Of a DNA stretch of 64,000 bases, positions 45,290 to 57,189 are shown piece by piece. Each line of letters opens with the position of its first letter. The first letter of the stretch is position 1. The translations under genes were made by a program, and so were the position numbers. The notes beneath the pieces were generated by a model, which was given only the letters and a program-made list of their open reading frames with translations, made no database searches and was not told the DNA's origin. The stretch comes from Isoetes taiwanensis (Eukaryota > Streptophyta > Lycopodiopsida > Isoetales > Isoetaceae). Location: NCBI GenBank assembly GCA_021234155.1, contig JAJEKV010000108.1, positions 1 to 64,000 on the forward strand. The letters run 5' to 3'.

Positions 45290-46970
45290 CTTCAAACGCA
45301 GACGTCACGCCCATCCTCGATCGTGACTGAATTTTCGCCCTTCATTCGGCCGTCATTCAAATTTCCTGAGCGGGAGGGAGATTCTTTTCTTGGATCGTTT
45401 AGGCGCCGGAGCAATTTTGCAATTCGAAATGGGAAATGGCGGTGTAGTCTCATGTTCTTGAGAAATTTCTTGCAATTCATTGCCTTCCTATCTTCCTTGG
45501 CCAAGAACCGAGTGCAATTTGATCTTGGCCCAATTCTATCAGGCTTACAACAATTTGTGACAACAATCAAAAGATTTATGGAGTCTTTGCCTTAGTTCAA
45601 CAAAATTTTGATGACAAGATGATTCTGGTAGAGGTATGTCGGATGCTTCTTTTGTTCTTGGCTGCTCGACACTTAATTTTTCATTGTTGTGCCTTAATAG
45701 GAGAAGAGCGAACTGCTTCTTTGTCCAAGATGAAACAAAGCGAGAGGATATTCAACATGAAAAGCAGATATGAAGGTATGTCGTTAGTGCTTGTTTAGTG
45801 CTGTAATAAGCAATGAATTTTGTAATGATATTGAATGTACAACTTTCATTTAAGGTGGTGGATGTTTCTGTCAAGAAGCACATGCTCAAGTTGTGCAGAA
45901 TGACACAAATGCGGAAGTAGAGGATCCAGGTAATTCAGGATTTATTTTATTGTTGTTTTCTTTGGTCTAAAGAGAAACTTCATGAATAACCTTAGTTCTT
46001 GATTTATCTTTCGGATATTGGTGGTGAATTTTGTTATGAAGAAACACAAAGCTGATTTTATGACAGAGAAGGCACATGGTGAATTCATTCAAAATGAGAC
46101 ACATGCTCCAATGGATATTGAAGGTACGTCAAGTTTTATCTCCAATTGTTTTTTCTGTATCCTTTATAGAATTAACTTTTGTTAGCTTCTTTAGGTGTTC
46201 TTTTTAGGAAGAAGGGAGCTGAACAAAGAAGAAAAGAAAGACAAAGACAGAGAGAAAGGGAGAGGTGCGGTGATGAAAAGGCCAAATTTGAATGATGATT
46301 TCAAAAAAAAAAAAAAAAAAAAAGATTGTCAAAGAATATTGGCAAACTTGTTAATAATATTTGTAGGAATGCTAGTAAAAAAGATAGGGAAGATATTCTA
46401 AGGGGTGCAGCCAAATGGTTGCCTGGTCTAGGTGTTTAAACCACCAAAGAATTCAAAGCAATGAAAGCTATAGTGGACAATTTGAAGGATTCATTTGCAG
46501 CCCACTTACAGATGCATGGAGAGCAAGAAGTGCTTGCCATGGCTTACTCTGTTAATGCTGACCAAGGGCCTTTGCAAAGCAACTAAATCTGAATAGAAGA
46601 ATTGTCTCTGTTGCTGTTAAGGGAAGACTTCCTGCTGAACATGGGGAAGGACCATGGTCAATGTTTAAGAAAAGCACTCGAAGTGACAAGCTTTCTTATG
46701 ATCAGAGGAAACTTGTGGTTGACTTTTGGAGGAATGACACTAGAGTGTCACCTTGCAAAAAACATGTGATGAAGATCAGACTAGGCAAAGGAGTGAATAT
46801 AATGCATCCCTTGCATTTTCTAGAGGAAACTCAAGTAAGTGTTTCTATATTGATTTTCTGTTGCCTTTTTAAATTCTTTTTATAACCTGTGAACTTGCAC
46901 TTGCAGGTTACTTTCTATAAGCGTTTTACTGCTAGCGGTGGATTTCCTCCACCCAGAAAATTTTAGGTAG
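45290..46970 (+). pseudogene. Multi-exon unrecognised gene with repeated small exons
   Basis: Small exons each end in a similar donor: GAAG|GTATGTC (45,775), CCAG|GTAATTC (45,930), GAAG|GTACGTC (46,122). They encode similar pieces: FFVQDETKREDIQHEKQ, AHAQVVQNDTNAEVEDP and AHGEFIQNETHAPMDIE. Downstream at 46.44-46.98 kb is a longer region with LKDSFAAHLQMHGEQ, KKSTRSDKLSYDQRKLVVDF, RVSPCKKHVMKIRLGKG and TFYKRFTASGGFPPP. The block Y/S-x-x-Q-R-K-x-V-x-x-F-W...R-V-S-P-x-K-K resembles an uncharacterised family I recall from algae and invertebrates, perhaps transposon-related. Stops interrupt it, and a 19-A run lies at about 46,304. Confidence 0.4.
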
Positions 46971-46979
46971 ATTCTAATT

Positions 46980-49900
46980 TTAACGGAAACCCTTCTGGAT
47001 TAAGCATGGGAAACCCTTCCGGTCCGAAAGTGTTTCCATGCTGAAGCTTGGAAGGGTTTCCATTGATGTGTTTAATAACCCAAATCGGGCGGAGATAGTG
47101 TGAGCGCATCCTCTTGATCTAACCAACATGAAATTGCCCGCATATCTATAACGATTAATCATAGTTGCCCAAATTTTAGCACTAAAATCCACATATCCTC
47201 TCAATCTATCTCCACCGGACACACAAAAAGAAAAAAAAAAACAATCAACATCCAGTCTTGTCGATGAAAACTGGAGCAAAAACTGTAAAAATCTGTCCCC
47301 CAGTCTCCGCAGGACAACAAAAAAAATCAACATCTATCGTTATCGATCCAGGCTGGATGAAACTGGAAGAGGTCTCACAGAACGAAACTGGAAGAGGGCT
47401 GCTTATATGATCCCACGGCAAAGAATAACCGATCCAAAACCAATGGCCAAGATAAGTGCCCTCCAGAATATTCTAAAAGAATCGTTCTACAACAATATCA
47501 ATTATATATGTTTAACAATTGGTGCAACAAATTCAACTCATCTACGTGCAAATTTTCTAGCGGGCAACCCACTGCCTTGTTTAAACCAAAGTATTGATCG
47601 ACGGAGATGGAGACTTTTCTTATTCTTGCACTTCCGCCTTCTTCGCCAGGAATATTTATATTGTTTTCACTATCTCTCTCCTAAAACAAGAATGTAGACC
47701 AAATCCTAGTTGATATAATTATTCCAACCAGAGACATTGGCGGGCAGAGAAAGCAAGAAACCCTGAGCAAAAGGGGCGTCTTCCTTGCTCAAGACACCGC
47801 AGATCCTCTAAGATGCCTTAAAGGTCGGATTTATTGGGTAAAAATTTATATCCCTTGCTATTTTGTCTCTGGGTTCCAATTGCTATATGCCACATTTTTT
47901 TTTTCTTTTTGTTTTAAGTTGCCTGTGACCAATTCTGTCAAAGTCATGGCATAAATGCACAATCATTCCAGGCATTGAGCATGATGAGGAAGCTAAAATT
48001 TCATGCTGAGGATATAAGGCGACTGATAGATCTCCTTATTTCTCAAATGAAATACATGGAACTATTCCTAAGCTGCAAAGGAATCGATGAAATTTGAAAT
48101 GGTATTATCTATTGAACAGATGTTTTTAGAGCTTAGAGGCATGATTGATAGGCATGTTAACATCTTTATGTAGCTACCGTCTAGATTGTTTTCTACATAT
48201 GGCTACATTTTTGAATCATGTCCACTACCATAAATTTTGGAAGGGCAGGAGAATGTTATTTCCTATATACTTTGATAAGCTGTTGCTGTTATTAGCTCAC
48301 ATGGTTCCTTCTAGCAGTCTCTACTTGTAGCTTGACATTGATGCCTAGCCGATTCTTCGAAATTGAGCAGCCAATTTTGACATGCACCAACTCCAAGAAC
48401 TGCATCACTTTTGTGAAGGAGGTTGCAAACCTTATGGGTTTATTTGAGACAATTTCAAGAAATGATTATGGCATGTACTGTATGTGATATAAAAATCTTT
48501 GGAAGGTTGCAGATTTTGTGTTCTGTATATACTAAATATGTTCAACTATGGCTTACTGGAGGACTGGTGCTCATTTGGGCATGAAGAAGATGACCAATGA
48601 GGCCATGCAGATGCAGATGAATGATACCACTCTATAATTGTTGCCTTAATAATAGCATATTTCTTCTATTACACATGGTGCTGATTATACAACAGCATAT
48701 TCTGCCAAGGATTTTATATTTATAACTAGGGTTGGTAGGTAATTAGTATGATTATGGCAGAAAGGAAATGCCAGGGATATTTTATTTGCCATGAAGGCAC
48801 TGTTTTGTACTAAATTGGTCTATTCTCCTGAACTGTGCAAAAATAGTCTTCAATGTCATTATATTGTTTACTTTTGTTCATATTCTTAGACGGGGGAGGG
48901 CCTTTGGACGGTTTACACATGGCACTCGAGTGATCTATTTGTTCCTCGAAGTATTGCAAATAACCTGCAGTGATATTAACATGACATGGTTAAGGACCAA
49001 GTTCCGGCCCTCACACCTGGATATTAACATATTTGGGGAAGACCGTATATATCATCCGGGATGTGGTTAACCCGGACACCCGTTATCAGCCATTGTGGTT
49101 AATCAGGACCTGCGCAGTTTGAAGCCCAAAAACCAACTGTTTTTGCCCTTTTTTTGATCGATTCTGCTCTATTTCGCCTTAAATCTCTTCCTCTCTTCAT
49201 CAATCTAACATAAAAGAGGCATACAAAGCGATTAGCATGCTTTTTAAAGCGGATCAAACCGCCATACGAGGGCGACAAAGCGTCGATCAAATTTCTGCCC
49301 GCCGCGGTTCTACGCTTGGTTTTTGTCGGGATTAACCACTTTTTGTCCGGATTAACCATTTAGGCGATATCGGATGGCGGATTAACCACCCTGGCTGATA
49401 TCGGATGTCCGGATTAACCACCCTGGCTGATACCGGATGTCCGGATTAACCACTCTGTTTTGTCCGGATTAACCATATCCCAGATGATATATACGGAGTT
49501 CCCATATTTGGTGGTTTACTCTGTCAGGGACCAAGCTGCTGACAAAAAGGTCAGATGCAAAGGATCACATTGCAATGAATCAGACTGCTGAAAGGGAAAA
49601 TAATTTGTGTGACTCATGCTACTCAAGATAAAGTTGCTGCTATCAGGTATTAGAACAAATATTGATGTGGCTTAAATTGTAAAAGCGAGTTCAAGTTAAA
49701 CACACACTTCATCTAGATAACAATGCTAGTTGGAACATTGTTTTGGCTGTCTTCATCTTTGGTATTGTTTGCGAATGTAACAACAAGGAGCTTGATCACA
49801 TGTCGATTAGGACAAAGTTTTTCATTTGGACATGATTTTCCCATAGGGTTGCTACTGGATGTCAATTTCGGATGCAGGTGAGATCCATGAACCTAATGAG

Positions 49901-50736
49901 CGATTATTCTTTATGTTATGTCTTTCGTCCAGTGTTTGTAGGTGTGCAGTTATGTTGAACACTTTATGTCGCACACTTGATGTCTGAAGGTGGTTTTAAA
50001 ACCTTGCCATATAATGGTTCCATGTTCTTAAATTTCAAAATGATTTTGATGGTTGTTTATATACCCATCTCTTTTTACTTATCCAAAAGCTTACTCAGGC
50101 TAAAAAGAGTTCAGGTAGGGGCTCTGGAGGAGGATACATGGAGATGTCAACTGAAGATGCAAATGTAGGATGGATTTATCAAATAAGGAGAGCAACAACT
50201 ATGTTTATCTTGTAGTTCTGAAATCATGCACAATAACATTAGCTTTAATCTAGAGCTCATTCACAATCATATTGCTAAACGTAAAATGCATTTCAACATT
50301 GTTATCGTGTGTCTTGTTGAATATCAACCCTGGATCGATGCTTAGTTCGTGGGCTATTGTAGTGAGCACCTTTGTAATCTATTTTTTGTCCACGGCAACG
50401 GCATGTCTATGCTTTAAATCTCCTTTTATGAACTATGAGAAGTAAATTCCATTACACAAGGCACCTAATGGCTTATTGCTTATTCTATTGAGATTTTTGC
50501 ATCATGTATTTGCTGCACATGGTAATATTGCAAATTTCTCAGCAAAGTAATCAATCCCGTTTGTTCTACTCTATTGTTCTTTTGGCTTGAACAGTAAATG
50601 CAGCAATCAGAATACAGGGGGTCTTTTTTTTGAGCAACACTGACTTCTAGAAACATTAGATAAGACTGTATATCCTACTCGGACAAACAAAAACATTAGA
50701 TAGACTATATATCTTCTGGGACTAACATAAATGATC
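46980..50736. other. No confident gene; scattered exon-like pieces
   Basis: 47.93-48.1 kb has an acceptor-like AG followed by ALSMMRKLKFHAEDIRRLID, and 48.34-48.48 kb reads FFEIEQPILTCTNSKNCITF; both are too short to assign. A minisatellite lies at 49.03-49.49 kb. The rest is AT-rich. Confidence 0.35.
49030..49490. repeat. GTCCGGATTAACCA minisatellite
   Basis: Units of about 31 bases, GTCCGGATTAACCACCCTGG plus CTGATATCGGAT, are clear at 49,375-49,480. Inverted single words (GTGGTTAA(C/T)CCGGAC) lie at about 49,063 and 49,095, so the cluster has inverted arms around a central ~200-base spacer. Confidence 0.75.
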
Positions 50737-51554
50737 TTAAGGGTTGATAGAATCAACAAACTGAGACACAGGGACCGGGAAAGCAGCTGCAAGGGCATCT
50801 GCATTGGCTACTACTACTGGACTCAAGATCATAAAGCTGTAGCTCCTCAGTTCAACCTTCTGCTTCTGCACGGTTGACTTGCCACTGGTGTGAGTCTCCA
50901 TCTTAACGCTGCTCCAGAATACGGTTCCCACTGGCCATGGATAAGGTCTACCCACAGCATCACCATTGATTCGATACACACTGAACAGAGTCTTGTCCAC
51001 CTTGTCTGCAGATGCAGCTTGGAGCATATTTGTAATTTCTGTGGCCACCTCCTGGGCATTTGATGCACCCATTATGGACTCAACAGATTCAATGAAACCA
51101 GAAATTGCGTTCAGGACAGGCTCGCAGTCGGTGGAGTTGTTCTCGTAGGATTCGCTTAGAGCTTCCACAAGGGGCATAAAGGGGGCATAGATGAAGAGGA
51201 CCTCTGTCAAAAACATGAAGAAGCCGATGGCTTCCTGCTCGGGAGAACTGATAGGCGAGTTGGGCACGTAGCCCACGCTCGCCATAGCTGTGCTGAAAAA
51301 TGTAGAAATAACATTCTCGTGATATCTCTCGTCGGAAAATATTGTGGAATTTGGTGGAGGAGGATAGCCGGACTTGATGGTGCCATTACTAACGGCAAGA
51401 GTACTGGCAGTATTTTGGGTTGAAACAGGCTCAAGGAAAGGCTGGGCGGTAGATGGTTCGTATTCAATGGGCGGTAGCTTGGCAGGCGCACGCTGAAACA
51501 ATTCCTTGTTAAATCGTGCTTGCTCTGGAGTCAACAGCAGGATCTTAGAAGCCA
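50737..51554 (-). CDS. Long last exon of an unrecognised protein
   Basis: A strong acceptor TTTTTTTTCTAG ends at 51,555. The frame then runs 272 codons without a stop to TAA: ASKILLLTPEQARFNKELFQ, ...FFMFLTEVLFIYAPFMPLVE, AISGFIESVESIMGASNAQE, GRPYPWPVGTVFWSSVKMET, SYSFMILSPVVVANADALAA. The apparent upstream part of the frame is intron. One hydrophobic segment lies in the middle. GC content is higher than in the flanks and codon use looks constrained. This is the best-preserved non-transposon coding sequence in the window, but I do not recognise its family. The 5' exon was not found. Confidence 0.6.
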
Positions 51555-51599
51555 CTAGAAAAAAAATACGATTATCCCTCCCTATCTCCACGCATTCTC

Positions 51600-53758
51600 C
51601 ACGTGGAGAACATAGGGTAAAAAGTGGTAAATAAGGGGAGAACGTTAATTTTTAATTAATTATATCTATTGAAACTTCAAAATTCAGGCTATTGCATATA
51701 GCATCGGCGTCGAAAGTAGCTCCTTAGGGTCTGGCATTTACGCGGATCGGTGGATGGATTGGGCTGATTGGCGACTGGGATTGGCGACGGATTGACGGAT
51801 TGGCGACGTTGGCCGCTAAACCAGGTAATTTCGAACCCAGTAGCTTCGTAGGTTTAAATAAGGAAAGCACAATTAGAGCGATCTGCACATTTCCGGTTCT
51901 GGAATAGATCCAATTCTCAATCTTATGACGCCGGATATCCGAATATGCTCTTATGAACATCGATATATACTCTTGTACTCGATGCCAATTGCTCGATGAA
52001 TAGATCCAATTCAATCTTATGACATCAAATATCGAATATGTCTAAAATCACATCGATGCGGCATGTCATAATTGAATGTTGATTCATATGGGAGAAAACT
52101 TAGAAATCGGATCGTGGCCTCCAAACCAACCGCATAGTAATAGACAATCGTGAAAAGGAATGCCTCAACAAGAAATATAAAAGCGAAAGAAAGAATGTAT
52201 AAGCACCTATCGTGACTTGCAATGCGGCCCAGAACAAGAAGAACAAGCTAGACAATGAGTGCCATTCGAGCAAATAACTTGACTTCGTGTGTCTATGCGA
52301 CTTAGAGGAGGAGCAAACCCTTTTATACTACCATAAACTAGTATCAAATTATTGCTCGTTATTTTAATCTTTGCCATAAACAAAGATTTCGTAGTAGATT
52401 CAAAGGCTCTTTTCCTTAATGCATGCTTAGTAGTGTATGCGGTTAGCATGCTCAAATGAGGAGGAATTGTTATAAGATTTGTTTCTTGTTTTTTTTGTTT
52501 TCTTTTCTTTTTGCTATCACATGTTACTTAACAATATCCTTATGCCCGACTCTAGCGGCGCAGGGATTAGTAAATTGCACTCGTTGTCTTTTAAACATAT
52601 AAGCTGTATAAACATATAAGCATATAAGCATGTATGCATTTCAAAATGTATGCATCTTGAAGATATAAACAAATAAGCTCATATTGGTCTGGCAGTCAAA
52701 AGACAAATTCCAGTCATTGCTCGGCCCTAAACATTTTAGAAGAATTAAAGCATTGACTTGGCACCCTTAAAAAAACATACCTACATTGGAAGCATCTTTC
52801 ATCTTCTTTGGCTTTATATTGTCTCATCAACCGATAGGTGGTCTGTTAATATTTAGGATTTATATTTATGAAATCATCCTAGGAAGCAGAAGGGCATGGA
52901 AGCATATAGACTACATAACTGACTATATAATGCTGGAAGTTTGTGCTCAGAATAGAGTAGTAAGCAAGCTTTCCAACATTGGCTTCCAACCATGACCAAC
53001 TAACAAGACTATCTCAATTGCTAAAAGCTGTATAACATCATAATGAGCTGTGCAAATGAAGAACAGTGGCAAGTGCTTTTGTTAGCCAGATTCATGTTTT
53101 GGAAGTGTTGTTTTGAAGGCATGCAAAATAAGTGCATGTGTTGCTATGCCAGGGAAATGCTTTACTGCTGCAACTTGTGTATTTGAGCAAGCTGGTTTGG
53201 CGAATCTACCACTGGTTTAGCGAACCAATAGGCAAAGACAACGGCATGTAAGTCTTAAGTCAGTAATCCAATTTTTTTGTTGGGAAATGTATTGATGAAT
53301 ACAGTGAATAAAGATAAAACTTTTAAAGTAGTGGATGGGACGTTGACAATAAAGCTGAACATAAAAGCCATCATTCTGGAATGAAACGAGTTGATTTAGG
53401 TAAGGCTAGTTCCTCCAAAGTGCCAAACAAATGTCGTAACATTATCTTCTTTCTTATTTTGATTAGATTATTCATTGTTTCTTCCCTTGATTGAAGGTTT
53501 CTGCATACCAGCACAATTATTCTTATGTGCAGAACAGGTCCAAGAATTTTGTTTTGTGATGGACAGGTGAGCTCATTATCACCATAATGTATATCTTTAT
53601 ATTTTACTTTATGAAATTGCATGCTTTTGTTTTATCTTGTAATCATATGCGCATTTGTCACTAAATCCTCTTATAGATTTTTCCAAATCCTTAGTCTTTG
53701 GAGCCATAAATCCCAAGTGCAATCCCGAAGGCAATATATCCCATTGCATGAATGTTAG
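51600..53758. other. No gene recognised; one imperfect direct duplication
   Basis: Near 51,903 and 52,003 a ~58-base block beginning ATAGATCCAATTC with CTTATGAC is duplicated. CATATAAGC repeats lie near 52,597-52,640. The rest is AT-rich without supported exons. Confidence 0.4.
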
Positions 53759-55804
53759 CTCACGAAAAAGGTCCAAGTGTTTGTCGAGGATCTCCCGGAA
53801 GATGAACAACTGAGTGCTTCTTTGGTGAGTTCGAGTCTAGGATTTTATCGATCTTTATGATGCGACTTTGAATCCATTCAATTAAGTAGATGATGAGGAA
53901 ATGGTACTAGAGGCCGAGAGCGATTTTATGGATTACCTAATGAAGAGGATGAAAAAAAAAGAATGGCATGCTTGTATTTGTCTATTTTCTTATCCCATTG
54001 TAAATAAGTTGATCTCGGGAAAGAAAGTAAGAAAGAGTCTATTAACATCTACGAAAAATACATACCCTAGTACATTGAATTAAGACAAACGGTTTGGTGA
54101 CGTCGGGGAAAGATATTAATTTGTTCAAATGGTTTGATCTCCTTGAAATCCAAATGACTTTTATAGCTTCATGTGTCTTTCTTAATTCTTTGTAGCCATT
54201 ATGGTAGTTTAAATCTCTTATTAAGATTGCTTTCAAACTTGAATGACCGGACATTTTGGGGATGTCTTATCTCCAAACTATATATGATTACATTGATTAC
54301 TTTATGTTGTTTCTAAGATTGGTAGTTTTGCTCGCCCTTTTAGGAAGTTGATATCACAATATTGTCTCTTTTCTAATTTTTCATGCAATGGCATTGAAAG
54401 GGATCTACAAAGCAGCTTGGTCAATCTTGGAATCACATGCTATATGAACTCAACCCTTCAATGCTTGCATTCGATTCGGAGTTAAAATGCGCTGTAAGTA
54501 AGTTTTGAAGTGCAAATACATTATATTCTTTTTGTTCTTGAACGAAGGGATAATTAAAATGGAAATTAAAAAAATGTAGTCACATTGATGAAGTTTGCCT
54601 CAAGTACTTGTAAATTTTAATGTAATTAAGCGGCAAAATGGAGTCGAATTAAGGTGCAATTTTAAAGCTAGTAATCGGGAGGCAGGAAATAGAAGAATGA
54701 CAATCTTCTTTTATCATATATGGGTTTCTCATGCAAAATATGCCATGTTTGTTTGCATGCGACTCCATCCCATATGTTTAATTGTAATGTTGGGTCCTTG
54801 GCTTATATGTTTTCTCATTTTTTACGAACCGAGATACTCTAGTGGAAATGAGCGAGATTAGATCCTACAGGAACCCTAACAGATTGCGACTAAAGATCTA
54901 TTCAATTGAGCTTGATCGTAGTTTAGTTTCCCCGTTGCCCCCTACTCGGTTCCGTCGGGGTATGTACATCTTGTAGTTCGTCATCATGTTAAAGATATGT
55001 ATTTGACATTGACAAGAAGGAAAAAACATTTTAGTTGCTACGCGAACATAAACCCTCAATTTGGCCGCCAGACAAATACCGCATGTACATGCAAAGAGGT
55101 TGGTTTTGGCCTTTGGGATTCTTAACTTGGTTTTATCCCTCATATTGGTTATTTAACTATCATTCTAGCGGGATGCGAAGAGTGTTGGACACAACCGATA
55201 TATACGCTATTTCAACGTTTGCGCCCTTCTACTCAAGGCAATGGGTTTGTGCTTCTTGGGCCCTTGCATGCAAGATATGGTATGGTTAGTGAGTTGGTGG
55301 TTTGGTCTATCTAAGTGTGAGGATTAGGATGTCTTCTAGTGGCAAAAAGAATGCAAGTATGAGATAAGTTTGTTGCATTAGAATGGTTATATGTTGTGAA
55401 AGCAAAGGTAGCTTATATGCGTGGTTAACAATTAATATCGATCACAATATAACCGGGACAATATAACTCGGTTTCTTCTTTGTTCTTGAGCACTGGAAAT
55501 ATTGAATGCGATTGTTTTCCTTTCACATTTTTTTTTCTTTTACCTACAACTTTCTCTACTCATCATGTATGTGTATTGGCGACCCTTCAATGGTGGTGAA
55601 GGATTTGTTTGGCATTGAGTTATCTCATAAGTATGTCCAATCTGCCTGTGACTTTTAACATCTGTGGCCACTCATTTACTTTTTGGGTTATGACAGATTG
55701 AAATGTTCAGAAACTGAAGAAGAGACCACTGAGGTGAAAACCGTGTATACGTTAAAATGTCACATCTCTTCAGATGTCAATCATCTCTAGATGGATTAAA
55801 GCAG
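53759..55804 (+). pseudogene. Ubiquitin-specific protease 6/7-like gene (partial, frame-broken exons)
   Basis: Exons with splice signals: 53,759-53,824 (AHEKGP..VFVEDLPEDEQLSASL, donor GTGAGT), 54,401-54,493 (LVNLGITCYMNSTLQCLHSI, then ELKCA, donor GTAAGT; catalytic Cys codon 54,438-54,440), about 55,575-55,630 (DPSMVVKDLFGIELSH, donor GTATGT) and 55,697-55,804 (LKCSETEEETTEVKTVYTLK, CHISSDVNHL, donor GTGTGC). These match, in order, the linker, Cys box and mid-domain of plant UBP6/UBP7 (USP14 family), proteasome-associated deubiquitinases. The ubiquitin-like N-terminus, the exons between 54.5 and 55.5 kb and the His box were not found. Three of the four exons are each off by one base, mostly in a base run. 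Confidence 0.7.
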
Positions 55805-55975
55805 GTGTGCTTTATGCCAATATTGCGATATTTGTAGACATGTTAATATTGATCTTGCAATGAATTACTATAATATGTTTGACCTAATGACAAATCATTG
55901 TCTTGATTTGTCTAACAGAAATTGCAGATTCATAGCATTTTCTGCATCTTGAAATTTTCAGAAATGAAATGATGG

Positions 55976-56240
55976 GGTGAACTTGTCGGAATTGCACGGA
56001 TAATGGATGGATAATAAAGTAGAAATTGGATGGTGAATTGATGGTGAACATATGGAGAATAGTAGGGAAAATTTTGATGGTAAATTACAGGTGAATGAAG
56101 GGTGAATTCAGTCCAAAATTCACCATCAAGTCTCCAAGTTTCACTGCTCATTCTCCATTTTTTAAGGTGAAAATTTCCCTTATGGTAAAGGTGATTCATG
56201 GGTGAACGCAGGGTGAATAAAAGGTAAATTGTCCTTTTAT
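55976..56240. repeat. GGTGAA-rich region with self-complementary parts
   Basis: Repeated ATGGTGAA/GGGTGAA words on the plus strand (56,020-56,110 and 56,165-56,225) flank complementary TTCACC words (56,118-56,150), giving a hairpin-capable block in the intron or 3' side of the UBP-like gene. Confidence 0.5.
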
Positions 56241-57189
56241 TTCCCATTTGGAGAATCAAAAAATTTTTGTAGTGAAGCCATTTGCAAATCGCAATGCTTG
56301 ATCTATGAAACTTCATGTAATGAACGCCTGGGCTGTTTAAATAATTACAGGATTTCAGTTCCTGCAATTTCTGTTGGTTCAGATGGATGGCACCGTTCTG
56401 TATTATTGTGGATGGATTCCAGAGCTCCACATGGGATAATTCGATAAGAACAATCCGAATAAAGTTTAATTTATTGGGATGGTAGAGTTACACCTGCTAT
56501 AGGTCCTGGCAGCATCATAACCGTTGCTTATTCTAGGGAATGGAATCACCAACCATTGGGATTGCGTGACAAAAGTAACTCTATTATATTGTAGATGAAC
56601 CAGCAAAGGTAACTCTACTCCATTGCTACAGTGTCCTCTCTTGATATGCTGCCACACTGCCAGAGCTTCACATAGGCTCCTAGGTGGAATCTTTCTTTTT
56701 TATATTGAAGATGACATGGGCCGTTTGAGAGAGGTACCATCAGCGTTGGGGAAACCTTTTTCCTTCTATCGGAAAATTTCCTGTAGTTTTCTCATTCAAT
56801 CGGAAATTATAATTTTGAATCGGATCGTTCCTGCAAACAAAATGCATAACCGGATCCCATTTTCCTAAGACAAAAAAAGAAAATTAAAGTATACTACAAT
56901 CAATTCATTGCCACTATTCACCAAGTACTCAAATAGCTACAATATCACATCAAAACCATATTAAAATGCTACATTGAGAATTTGCCATATAAATAATAAC
57001 AGAAGTAGACTCTCATTATAACGCTAACGACTTACACAAAATCAGGATATGAAGTTCAAAAAAGTGTGCCTCACATAGCAACATAGATAAAATCCGCATA
57101 TCATATCATAATGTTTTAGAGTTAATAGAATAAGAACTTAAGCAAGATCACAATGTCAAGTTAAAAAACTTTGTCTCATCAAAACAAGT
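56241..57189. other. No gene recognised
   Basis: AT-rich sequence downstream of the hAT transposase gene. No terminal inverted repeat or target duplication for that element could be identified by eye. Confidence 0.4.

Noticed and set aside
53891-54083. Frame DEEMVLEAESDFMDYLMKRM... as a UBP exon
   Set aside because: It follows an AG but has no counterpart in UBP6/7, and the next true exon (Cys box) joins the earlier linker exon directly, so it is probably intronic.
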